Positions 22,285-30,006 of a stretch of 33,360 nt of DNA are shown one piece after another. Numbering within the stretch: position 1 is the stretch's first letter; each line of letters begins with the position of its first letter. The position numbers and the translations under genes were made by a program. This DNA comes from Lachnospiraceae bacterium (GTDB taxonomy: Bacteria > Bacillota > Clostridia > Lachnospirales > Lachnospiraceae): assembly GCA_017634355.1 (NCBI GenBank), contig JAGBNO010000024.1:1-33360 (forward strand), in the 5' to 3' direction. The notes below the pieces were generated by a model. That model saw only the letters and a program-made list of their open reading frames with translations, did no database searches and was not told where the DNA came from.

Positions 22285-23718
22285 ATGAGCGATCTCATGA
22301 ATAGTCCGGCGGGCAAGAGGATATTGTCGCTGCTGGACGACAACAGTTTCGTGGAAATCGGTGAGCAGGTCCATGCCCGCAGCACAGATTTTTTCGAAAG
22401 CAGGGAAGCGGTCCTAAGGGACGGCGTAGTGACAGGCTATGGAACCATAGGGGACAGGATGGTCTACGTGTACAGCCAGGATCCTAAGAGCCTTGGGGGT
22501 TCCCTGGGAGAAATGCATGCGAGGAAAATCCTGAATCTATACAGGCTTGCAAGAAAGACAGGCTCTCCCATAATAGGCATGCTGGACTCCACGGGCATAA
22601 GGCTTGAAGAGTCCATGGATGCGCTGCAGGGCCTGGGGATGGTCTATAAGGCCATGGCAAAGGCGTCGGGCATTATCCCGCAGATAACAGCTGTTTTCGG
22701 CTCGGCCGGAGGAGGCCTGTCTATCCTTACGGAACTGTCCGACTTCGTATTTATGGAGGACAATGCAAAGCTATTCTTAAATTCGCCTAATTCCATAAAG
22801 GGCAACTGCGAGGAGAAAAACGATACCTCCAGTGCCGGATACAGGCATGGAAAGTCTGGCACCGTGGACTGGGCCGGCCCTGAGGAGGAGCTCTACTCCG
22901 AGATAAGGTCACTTATGTCCTTCCTGCCGGATAATTGCACTGATGAAGCTTTTCTAAGTGACCCCAATGACGACCTCAACCGGACCATAGACGATATGGC
23001 CGCGTGCGGAAGGGATGCGGCAGCGGCCATAGTGCGTATGGCGGATTTCGGTGAATTCTTCGAGACCAGGCGCGGGGCAGGACTGTCCATGGTGACCGGT
23101 TTTATACGCCTGAATGGCTCCACCGTAGGCGTCATTGCAAACCGCAGGGAAAAGTGGGGCGAGGACGGCAAGGCTGAGGAGACTTTTGACAATAAGCTCT
23201 GTGTCAAGGGAATAAAAAAAGCGGTAAAGCTTGTGAATTTCTGCGACGCCTTTTCCATTCCCATACTTACTCTCACCGACGTGAAGGGCTACTGCAGCGG
23301 CAAATGCGCTGAGAAATATATGTCCACCCAGGCCGCAAAGCTACTCTATGCCTTTTCGACAGCCTCTGTTGCGAAGGTAAATGTGATAATGGGTGAGTGC
23401 TACGGCTCTGCGGGCATTATTATGAATTCCAAGGCAATAGGGGCTGATTATGTATATGCCTGGAGTAATGCCAAGATTGGCGCCATAGATGGAAAGCATG
23501 CGGCTGAGATCCTCTATGACGGAAAGGATGCGGCCTTCCTTAAGGAAAAGGCGGCGGCCTACGATGAACTGCAGGGGAGCGTCGCAAGCGCCGCAGGAAG
23601 GGGCTATGTAGACACCATCATAGACCCTGAGGATACCCGTAAGTTTGTTATAGGCGCATTCGAAATGCTCTATGGCAAAGACAATTTCGGTTCTAAGAAG
23701 AAGCACGGCACGGTCTAA
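22285..23718 (+). CDS. 12S/MmdA-like biotin-dependent carboxyltransferase
   Basis: A 477-aa crotonase-fold carboxyltransferase resembling methylmalonyl-CoA decarboxylase alpha, the transcarboxylase 12S subunit and propionyl-CoA carboxylase beta. Features: REAVLRDGVVTGYGTI and GGSLGEMHARKI in the N-domain, FGSAGGGLSILTELSDFVFM (first oxyanion loop), LTDVKGYCSG, and MGECYGSAGIIMNSKAIGADYVYAW in the C-domain. It is slightly shorter than usual (about 510). The acyl-CoA substrate cannot be read from sequence. GGAGG directly upstream fixes the start, although the frame is open to 22189. It is first of five genes that share the biotin carrier. Confidence 0.8.
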   Translation: MSDLMNSPAGKRILSLLDDNSFVEIGEQVHARSTDFFESREAVLRDGVVTGYGTIGDRMVYVYSQDPKSLGGSLGEMHARKILNLYRLARKTGSPIIGMLDSTGIRLEESMDALQGLGMVYKAMAKASGIIPQITAVFGSAGGGLSILTELSDFVFMEDNAKLFLNSPNSIKGNCEEKNDTSSAGYRHGKSGTVDWAGPEEELYSEIRSLMSFLPDNCTDEAFLSDPNDDLNRTIDDMAACGRDAAAAIVRMADFGEFFETRRGAGLSMVTGFIRLNGSTVGVIANRREKWGEDGKAEETFDNKLCVKGIKKAVKLVNFCDAFSIPILTLTDVKGYCSGKCAEKYMSTQAAKLLYAFSTASVAKVNVIMGECYGSAGIIMNSKAIGADYVYAWSNAKIGAIDGKHAAEILYDGKDAAFLKEKAAAYDELQGSVASAAGRGYVDTIIDPEDTRKFVIGAFEMLYGKDNFGSKKKHGTV

Positions 23719-23753
23719 GCCCTGAGGTGCAATAGAAAGGAATTTTTATCATA

Positions 23754-24560
23754 ATGGCGAAAAAATTAAAAAGATGGATTTTTCTTTCCCTGTGCCTATG
23801 CCTTCTTTTCTCGCTGACTGGCTGCGGGCAGAGGAAAAAAGATGAGGTGGAGGTCAATCCCGAAACACTGGAGGGGCTAACTTCCAGGATACTGGACCTC
23901 TACAATGGGATCCCTGCAGATGCGGCCGCTGAAATAGCGGGCTATGAGGAAGAAGAGCTCTCTGAGCTCTCCGATGCGCTTTCATATCAGGGCATACCCA
24001 TGAAAGGCAATGCTTTCCAGTCCGGTTTCGCCTCATTTAAGGTCGCTGAGGGCGAGATGGGCGGCATAGACTTAACCCAGATGGGGAAGCCCGTCTATAG
24101 GGTGGAAGACAAGGAGATTATCTGTGATGTCCCATTAAAGGGCAAGAACGGCAAGGAGGCCAGGGCAGAGTTCACGATGAATAAGAATTACATCGTGACC
24201 GGCCTTTCGGTAAATGTAAACAGGTCTTTGCAGGAGAAGATCACGAACGGCCTTCTGAATACCATACTGGGCATGGGGACCACGTTCTGCGTGCTTATAA
24301 TAGTGAGCCTCGCAATCTGGCTCATGGGGCTTATCGCCCAGTCGGCCCTAAAGCCCAAGGCTGAAGAAAAGCTCCCTGTAGAGAAGGTGGCTGAACAGAT
24401 AGCGCAGAGGGAGGAAGCCCTTAAAGAGAATAGGGAAGATTCCGGCGGAGAGCTTATAGCAGTGCTTGCCGCCGCAGTTGCGGCCTATGAGAGCGGGGAG
24501 AGGGGCGTTCAAGTGTCCCCCGATGCTTTTATAGTAAGGTCCGTGAGGCGCAGGAGATAA
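23754..24560 (+). CDS. OadG-like subunit fused to an N-terminal lipoprotein domain
   Basis: A 268-aa protein. It starts with a lipoprotein signal (LFSLTGC, acceptor C24), then about 140 residues of an extracytoplasmic domain ending near NVNRSLQEK. After that come the OadG-type membrane helix GMGTTFCVLIIVSLAIWLM and the family's C-terminal signature ELIAVLAAAVAAYESGE...FIVRSVRRRR. OadG/MmdD anchors the carboxyltransferase and carrier to the OadB pump. Typical OadG proteins are only about 80-120 aa, so the lipid-anchored outer domain is an unusual addition. The spacing of 35 bases after the previous gene fits an operon. Confidence 0.75.
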   Translation: MAKKLKRWIFLSLCLCLLFSLTGCGQRKKDEVEVNPETLEGLTSRILDLYNGIPADAAAEIAGYEEEELSELSDALSYQGIPMKGNAFQSGFASFKVAEGEMGGIDLTQMGKPVYRVEDKEIICDVPLKGKNGKEARAEFTMNKNYIVTGLSVNVNRSLQEKITNGLLNTILGMGTTFCVLIIVSLAIWLMGLIAQSALKPKAEEKLPVEKVAEQIAQREEALKENREDSGGELIAVLAAAVAAYESGERGVQVSPDAFIVRSVRRRR

Positions 24561-24593
24561 GCAGTAGTTTTACATGGAAGGAGATTATTTCAA

Positions 24594-24971
24594 ATGAAGA
24601 ATTATACAATTACCGTCAATGGGACGGCCTATGATGTGACAGTAGAAGAAAAGGGCGCTTCAGCGGCGGCCCCTGTCAGCGCTCCGGCGGCTTCTGTGGC
24701 AAAAGCCCCTGTGGCTGCGGCTCCTGCAGCCCCCAAGGCGGCAGCTGCCGGCGCAGGCAGCATAAGGGTTGAGGCAGGCGCAGCTGGCAAGGTCTTTAAG
24801 CTGGACACCAAGGTGGGCGACAGCGTGAAGAAGGGCGAAACCGTAGTCACTATAGAGGCCATGAAAATGGAGATTCCTGTGGTTGCCCCTGAGGACGGTG
24901 TTGTGGCTAGCATAGATGTCGCGGTGGGAGACCCTTGTGAAGCCGGCACTCTGCTTGCTACCCTGAACTAG
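24594..24971 (+). CDS. Biotin carboxyl carrier protein (gamma/1.3S-like)
   Basis: A 125-aa carrier with a short N-terminal segment (MKNYTITVNGTAYDVTVEE), an Ala/Pro-rich flexible linker (about residues 24-52) and a biotinyl domain. The biotin attachment lysine is K91 in EAMKMEI. It shuttles CO2 between the carboxyltransferases and the membrane decarboxylase. AAGGAG precedes the ATG, and the gene starts 33 bases after the OadG-like gene. Its free-standing nature explains why the OadA-like protein at 26380 lacks a biotinyl domain. Confidence 0.93.
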   Translation: MKNYTITVNGTAYDVTVEEKGASAAAPVSAPAASVAKAPVAAAPAAPKAAAAGAGSIRVEAGAAGKVFKLDTKVGDSVKKGETVVTIEAMKMEIPVVAPEDGVVASIDVAVGDPCEAGTLLATLN

Positions 24972-24975
24972 TACC

Positions 24976-25056
24976 CCGAATGATAATTATCTGCCACATT
25001 CACTTGTCTGATCGCACATAGGCTTCTTCAACCACAATCACAAGTGGCTCATTCGG
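24976..25056 (+). repeat. Composite inverted repeat after the biotin carrier gene
   Basis: CCGAATGA (24976-24983) pairs with TCATTCGG (25049-25056), and CACTTGT (25001-25007) with ACAAGTG (25040-25046); TTTT follows. It may be a partial terminator that lowers expression of the downstream genes, which have their own candidate promoter. Confidence 0.4.
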
Positions 25057-25130
25057 TTTTATCGCATATGTACGCTCATACGGCGTGAATGCAGCAGTAA
25101 TTAATTATTCAGTGTACTAGGGCTGAAAAC

Positions 25131-25160
25131 TTGCTCATTTTTAGCTCTGTTCATTACAAT
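25131..25160 (+). promoter_or_regulatory. Internal promoter before oadB
   Basis: TTGCTC (25131-25136) and TACAAT (25155-25160) are 18 bases apart, about 37 bases before the oadB ATG. Confidence 0.4.
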
Positions 25161-25196
25161 ACTGGATTTACGGTTCTTTATTTAGGAGGACTTTTT

Positions 25197-26324
25197 ATGG
25201 AATATATCGCAGACACGCTGGCGAATCTATTCGGACAGTCTGCCTTTACAAATATCACGGGGGGGAATCTCATAATGATTGGCGTGGCTTTGGTATTCTT
25301 GTACCTGGCCATAGTCAAGGGATTCGAACCCCTGCTCCTGGTCCCCATTTCCTTTGGTATGCTCCTCGTGAACATCTATCCTGAGATAATGGAGGAAGGA
25401 GGGCTCTTAAACTATTTCTTCAAGCTGGACGAATGGGCCATACTTCCCTGCCTGATCTTTATGGGTGTCGGCGCTATGACGGACTTTGGCCCGCTTATAG
25501 CCAATCCCAAGAGCTTCATCATGGGCGCGGCGGCGCAGTTCGGCATATTTATGGCTTATTTCGGGGCTATAGCCATGGGCTTCAACGACAAGGAGGCCGC
25601 GGCCATTTCCATGATAGGAGGAGCTGACGGTCCTACGTCCATCTTCCTTGCGACCAAACTCGGCCAGACCTCAATACTTGGGCCCATAGCCGCGGCGGCC
25701 TATTCATATATGTCGCTCGTCCCCATCATACAGCCGCCTATAATGAAGCTGCTCACCACTAAGGAGGAGAGGGCTATAAAAATGGAGCAGCTGCGCCCTG
25801 TCTCTAAGCTGGAGAAGGTGCTTTTCCCCATTATAGTTACGATAATAGTCACTATGATACTTCCTACTACGGCCCCTCTTATAGGGATGCTTATGCTGGG
25901 CAATCTCTTCAGGGAGTGCGGTGTCGTCCGGCAGCTGCAGGAGACTGCGTCAAACGCTATGATGTATATAGTGGTCATAATGCTCGGCACCTCTGTAGGC
26001 GCAACGACCAGCGCAAAAGCCTTCCTCAATGCTACTACGATAAAGATAGTCATACTTGGGCTCATTGCCTTTGCCTTTGGAACAGCCGCGGGCTGCTTAG
26101 TCGGAAAGATTATGTGCAAGGTTAGCGGAGGAAAGATAAATCCCCTCATAGGCTCTGCAGGAGTTTCTGCCGTGCCAATGGCGGCCAGGGTTTCGCAGAA
26201 GGTTGGCGCAGAGACGGATCCCACGAATTTCCTTCTAATGCATGCCATGGGGCCCAACGTGGCAGGCGTCGTGGGCACGGCCGTTGTCGCGGGCACATTC
26301 ATGGCGGTATTTGGAGTAGGCTGA
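25197..26324 (+). CDS. oadB: Na+-translocating decarboxylase beta subunit
   Basis: A 376-aa polytopic membrane protein that decarboxylates carboxybiotin and uses the energy to export Na+ (OadB/MmdB/GcdB family). The key motif GGADGPTSIFLATKLG carries the conserved Asp (D144), and GSAGVSAVPMAARVSQKVG near the C-terminus is also conserved. About nine hydrophobic helices are visible. AGGAGG before ATG 25197 fixes the start; the frame is open to 25131, but that stretch holds the promoter. Confidence 0.92.
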   Translation: MEYIADTLANLFGQSAFTNITGGNLIMIGVALVFLYLAIVKGFEPLLLVPISFGMLLVNIYPEIMEEGGLLNYFFKLDEWAILPCLIFMGVGAMTDFGPLIANPKSFIMGAAAQFGIFMAYFGAIAMGFNDKEAAAISMIGGADGPTSIFLATKLGQTSILGPIAAAAYSYMSLVPIIQPPIMKLLTTKEERAIKMEQLRPVSKLEKVLFPIIVTIIVTMILPTTAPLIGMLMLGNLFRECGVVRQLQETASNAMMYIVVIMLGTSVGATTSAKAFLNATTIKIVILGLIAFAFGTAAGCLVGKIMCKVSGGKINPLIGSAGVSAVPMAARVSQKVGAETDPTNFLLMHAMGPNVAGVVGTAVVAGTFMAVFGVG

Positions 26325-26379
26325 AAACTTTGGAGCGAAAGCCAATTAGAATATACTATATGTAATAGAGGAGGTATAA

Positions 26380-27792
26380 ATGTCTGATGTAAAGAAACGG
26401 CCTGTGGGCATTACAGAGACGATTTTGAGGGATGCCCACCAGTCCCTTATAGCAACCCGTATGCCTACGGAAGTGATGCTTCCGATATTGGAGACCATGG
26501 ACAAGGTCGGCTATCATGCAGTCGAATGTTGGGGCGGGGCAACTTTTGATTCCTGTCTCCGCTTCCTGAAGGAAGACCCCTGGGAGAGGCTTAGGAAGAT
26601 CAGGAAGGGCATGCCGAACACTAAGCTGCAGATGCTTTTCCGCGGTCAGAATATCCTGGGATACAGCCACTATGCGGACGATGTAGTGGAATACTTTGTT
26701 CAGAAATCCATTAGCAACGGCATAGATGTGATCCGTATTTTTGACTGCCTGAATGATCTAAGGAATCTGGAGACCTGCGTGAAGGCCACAAAGAAGGAAA
26801 GCGGGCACGCACAGATAGCCCTGTCCTACACGCTGGGAGATGCCTATACGCTGGAATACTGGAAGAAGACTGCGAAGGAGATTGAGAACCTGGGCGCAGA
26901 CTCTATATGCATTAAGGATATGGCGGGACTGCTCCTGCCCCAGGACGCATACGACCTGGTTTCAGCCATGAAGGCGGAGACAGAGCTTCCCATAGAGCTG
27001 CATACGCACTATACCTCAGGTGTTGCGTCTATGACATATCTGAAGGCTATAGAGGCAGGCGTGGACATCATAGACACTGCATCGTCGCCGCTGGCCCTCG
27101 GCACTTCACAGCCGGCCACAGAGGTTATGGTGAAGGCGCTGGAGGGGACCCCTTATGACACAGGGCTCAATCTGGAGCTTCTCATAAAGGTTGCGAACCA
27201 CTTTGCCCCATATAGGGAGGAGTGCCTGAAGACAGGCCTTTTGAGCCCGAAGGTGCTGGGCGTGAATATCAATACGCTGCGCTATCAGGTTCCGGGCGGT
27301 ATGCTCTCCAACATGATTAAGCAGCTGGACGAGCAGGGCAAGTCAGAGAAGCTGACTGAGGTGCTGGAGGAAGTGCCGCGCGTCAGGGCGGACCTCGGTG
27401 AGCCGCCGCTTGTCACGCCGTCTTCCCAGATCGTTGGCACCCAGGCTGTTATGAATGTGCTCATGGGTGAGAGGTACAAGGTCGCCACAGAACAGACCAA
27501 GGACCTCTGCAGGGGTAAGTACGGCCAGACTATCAAGCCTATGAATCCGGAGGTTGTGAAAAAGATCATTCCCGGCGAGACTCCCATAACGGACAGGCCC
27601 GCAGACCATCTGTCGCCTCAGCTTCCTCAGTATGAGAAGGAAGTGGAGCAGTGGAAGCAGCAGCCTGAGGACGTGCTTTCTTATGCGCTTTTCCCTCAGG
27701 TGGCAGTAGATTTCTTTAAGTACAGGAAAGCACAGCAGGAGGGCGTGGACCTTACGAAGGCCGACCAGAAGAACGGGGCCTATCCGGTGTGA
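26380..27792 (+). CDS. oadA: OadA/5S-like oxo-acid carboxyltransferase without biotinyl domain
   Basis: A 470-aa TIM-barrel carboxyltransferase of the oxaloacetate decarboxylase alpha / transcarboxylase 5S / pyruvate carboxylase type. Active-site residues: D18 in ETILRDAHQS, K179 in CIKDMAGLL (the carbamylated lysine) and the metal histidines H208/H210 in ELHTHYTSG. The C-terminal assembly domain is present, but the usual biotinyl domain is absent, as in the 5S subunit. It transfers CO2 between oxaloacetate (or pyruvate) and carrier biotin. AGAGGAGG precedes the ATG. It is last of the cluster and is followed by a strong terminator. Confidence 0.88.
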   Translation: MSDVKKRPVGITETILRDAHQSLIATRMPTEVMLPILETMDKVGYHAVECWGGATFDSCLRFLKEDPWERLRKIRKGMPNTKLQMLFRGQNILGYSHYADDVVEYFVQKSISNGIDVIRIFDCLNDLRNLETCVKATKKESGHAQIALSYTLGDAYTLEYWKKTAKEIENLGADSICIKDMAGLLLPQDAYDLVSAMKAETELPIELHTHYTSGVASMTYLKAIEAGVDIIDTASSPLALGTSQPATEVMVKALEGTPYDTGLNLELLIKVANHFAPYREECLKTGLLSPKVLGVNINTLRYQVPGGMLSNMIKQLDEQGKSEKLTEVLEEVPRVRADLGEPPLVTPSSQIVGTQAVMNVLMGERYKVATEQTKDLCRGKYGQTIKPMNPEVVKKIIPGETPITDRPADHLSPQLPQYEKEVEQWKQQPEDVLSYALFPQVAVDFFKYRKAQQEGVDLTKADQKNGAYPV

Positions 27793-27813
27793 TAGCCGCT
27801 TAAATGAACCAAG

Positions 27814-27846
27814 AGCCGATACGACGTAAATCGTATCGGCTTTTTT
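27814..27846 (+). terminator. Rho-independent terminator after the carboxylase cluster
   Basis: AGCCGATACGA (27814-27824) and TCGTATCGGCT (27831-27841) form a perfect 11-bp stem with a six-base loop, followed by TTTTT. Confidence 0.93.
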
Positions 27847-27875
27847 GGAATCAGGCCGTTTTTGAGCCTTTTACA

Positions 27876-27896
27876 GGGGTGCTGTATAGATACAAA
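27876..27896 (+). repeat. Solitary end of the cruciform-type repeat
   Basis: This 21-base stretch, beginning GGGGTGCTG and ending ATACAAA, matches the right end of the cruciform element (21405-21425) at 19 of 21 positions. It lies just before the -10 of the next gene. Confidence 0.5.
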
Positions 27897-27901
27897 AAAA
27901 G

Positions 27902-27910
27902 TGCTATAAT
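27902..27910 (+). promoter_or_regulatory. Extended -10 promoter of the redox gene cluster
   Basis: TGCTATAAT at 27902-27910 is a consensus extended -10, about 40 bases before the lipoprotein ATG. The -35 region is weak. Confidence 0.5.
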
Positions 27911-27950
27911 CATTCCGTTATATAGTGAGCTATATGCAAGGGAGGGAAAA

Positions 27951-29498
27951 ATGAAAAAGAAATTAGTTTCAATACTGCTAACAGGCGTGATGGTATTTAC
28001 AGCAGGTTGCGCAGGTAATAACGAGGGGAGCCAGGCCCCTGCGGCAGATGCACAGGCAGGGACAGAAGCGGCCGCCTCAGAAGCAGCGCCTGCCGATTCA
28101 GCCGCTGGGACTTCTGAAAGCCAAACGGCAGAGGAGCCTGCAGCAGAGACCGCAGAGCCTGCAGGCGAAGAGGTGGCAGATTCCGAAACTGCTGCCGATG
28201 CCGAAGCTTCTGTGGCAGAGGCCGGAAATGAAGCCGGGTCCGGCAGGGAAGGCTTTGACGGAACATTGAAATTTGAAGATAGTGGCGTCACACTTAAACT
28301 TCCGGCTGATTTCTTCGATTCCAAAGGCTATATAGAGTATTCTGCGGATGAGGTAATGCCTGGGCAGGGGATATTTAGGACTGCGCTTACGTATGTGGGC
28401 ATGCCGGCAGAGAATGTAATGGCGTTCTTTGAGAGCGATAGCCCAAGCGACAAAGACGTGGAAGAGTATTATAATTCGAGCGTAAAACTGCCAGAGGTAA
28501 TCACAGTAAAAGGAGACGACAAGCCATCGGAGTTTGCGGAGATCCTGGAGTATATGCTGGATGGCTCGTATAAGCAGGATAAATTCACCGAGCTAAAGAA
28601 GGAGGGCGAATATACCTTTTATAAGTACTACGACCCTGAGGATGAGGGCATAGCAAGGCTTAGCGATGAATTCAAGGGGGAATATGATTCCTATGTGGGA
28701 ACACTGGAGGAAGCTATAGGAAAGGCTGAGTTCGGTGAGCCCGTGAGCGCATATACCAAAATGATAGGCAATAAGATAAGCTTTGAGACCAAGGATATTG
28801 ATGGAAACAAGGTGACGAGCGATGAAGTATTTTCAAAGAATAAGGTAACCATGGTGAATGTGTGGGCTACCTGGTGCGGCTGGTGCAAGGATGAGCTTCC
28901 GGAGCTGGAAAAGATAAATAAGAGGCTCAATGAAAAAGAGTGTGCCATCGTGGGCCTTGTGGGCGACGGAGATGAAGCGGGAAAGGCGGAGCTTGCAAAG
29001 GAGATACTCAGCGAGAACGGCGACACTTACCTGAATATCCTGCCCTGGGAAGGCGCAACGACTGAAGACTTCAACATGGATGGCGGCTGGCCCACCAGCT
29101 TTTTCGTGGACAGCGAAGGGAAGATCATGTGTGAACCCGTCGTAGGCGCAGATGTTGAGGCTTACGAGAGGGTGATAGACGACCTGCTGTCCGGCAAGGT
29201 GGCTGCACTGGAGGCTGACGAGAAAACGTCTATTACAAATAATAATAGCAACGAGTACAGGATATATGTGACGAATAAGACCAGCGCCCCTTTGGAGGGG
29301 GCGATGGTGCAGTTCTGCTCTGACGACACCTGCCACATGGCAAAGACAGACAAGGACGGCATGGCGGCCTTCAAGGTGCCAAAGGGCAATTATACTGTGC
29401 ATATCCTAAAAGTCCCCGACGGCTATAAGGAGTATACAGGAGAGGAGGTAATGCCTGACACTTTCAGCGACATGCATATTATTCTGGAAAAGGCGTGA
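27951..29498 (+). CDS. Thioredoxin-domain (TlpA-like) lipoprotein with C-terminal beta-sandwich
   Basis: A 515-aa lipoprotein. The signal ends in VFTAGC (C20), followed by an Ala/Glu-rich spacer (about 25-100), an unassigned middle domain (about 105-275), a TlpA/ResA-like thioredoxin domain (about 280-425) and a C-terminal CnaB/SpaA-like sandwich (about 430-515; APLEGAMVQFCSD...GMAAFKVPKGNYTV). The active site is WATWCGWC (C309, C312), with the cis-Pro loop GGWPTSFFVD. It should act as an extracytoplasmic thiol reductant. GGGAGGG before ATG 27951 fixes the start. It is first of three redox genes; the next begins 11 bases after its stop. Confidence 0.85.
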   Translation: MKKKLVSILLTGVMVFTAGCAGNNEGSQAPAADAQAGTEAAASEAAPADSAAGTSESQTAEEPAAETAEPAGEEVADSETAADAEASVAEAGNEAGSGREGFDGTLKFEDSGVTLKLPADFFDSKGYIEYSADEVMPGQGIFRTALTYVGMPAENVMAFFESDSPSDKDVEEYYNSSVKLPEVITVKGDDKPSEFAEILEYMLDGSYKQDKFTELKKEGEYTFYKYYDPEDEGIARLSDEFKGEYDSYVGTLEEAIGKAEFGEPVSAYTKMIGNKISFETKDIDGNKVTSDEVFSKNKVTMVNVWATWCGWCKDELPELEKINKRLNEKECAIVGLVGDGDEAGKAELAKEILSENGDTYLNILPWEGATTEDFNMDGGWPTSFFVDSEGKIMCEPVVGADVEAYERVIDDLLSGKVAALEADEKTSITNNNSNEYRIYVTNKTSAPLEGAMVQFCSDDTCHMAKTDKDGMAAFKVPKGNYTVHILKVPDGYKEYTGEEVMPDTFSDMHIILEKA

Positions 29499-29509
29499 AA
29501 GAGGTAAAA

Positions 29510-29950
29510 ATGATGAAGACCAAGCCCTTTCTCATTATTCAGTCGGCTCTATGCATATTGGCGGCGGTGCTTCTTATCTCAGCCACGGTACAGGTTTACA
29601 TAAAGGGAAGCGCACGCTTGGCGGCAGACCCCACAGAGAGCATATATACCAAGGAAGAAGCGGTTTCGGCCGCGGCTCCGGGAACCGCAGTCATGATTAT
29701 TGCGCTCTGCTTTGCAGTAATCGGCCGCCTGAAGGGAATACATGATGAGAATGCAGACAGGCCGGTAAAGGAGATAGACTTTGACAAGGAGAGGCAGATG
29801 GCTTACAGGGGCGGCACTGTCGGGTTAGCTCAGATCATTATTTTTGTGGCGGCGATTATATGTATAGCCGCAGGCATAGTAAACGGCAGCATGATGGATG
29901 TACTGATAAAGGCAGTAAAGGTCTGCACCGAATGCATAGGGCTGGGGTGA
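29510..29950 (+). CDS. Membrane protein ending in a CTEC (CD1871A-like) motif
   Basis: A 146-aa protein with three hydrophobic helices (about residues 6-26, 55-75, 105-125) and a C-terminus reading KAVKVCTECIGLG. That tail resembles the short CD1871A-family CXXC proteins of clostridia, which end in a similar CxECIGxG and, as I recall, sit beside iron-sulfur/thioredoxin genes. Here it is carried on a longer membrane protein. A GTG overlapping the previous stop is possible, but AAAGAGG five bases before ATG 29510 is better. The two cysteines could form a membrane-proximal redox relay between the NapH-like protein and the thioredoxin domains. Confidence 0.7.
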   Translation: MMKTKPFLIIQSALCILAAVLLISATVQVYIKGSARLAADPTESIYTKEEAVSAAAPGTAVMIIALCFAVIGRLKGIHDENADRPVKEIDFDKERQMAYRGGTVGLAQIIIFVAAIICIAAGIVNGSMMDVLIKAVKVCTECIGLG

Positions 29951-30006
29951 AATATGAAAGTCCGTACCAGCAAGTCTATTGAATTCTTGCATAGGAGAAC
30001 ATTTTT

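Noticed and set aside
25700..26302. 200-codon minus-strand ORF opposite oadB
   Set aside because: Hydrophobic-looking only because it mirrors a membrane protein gene; oadB motifs are unambiguous.
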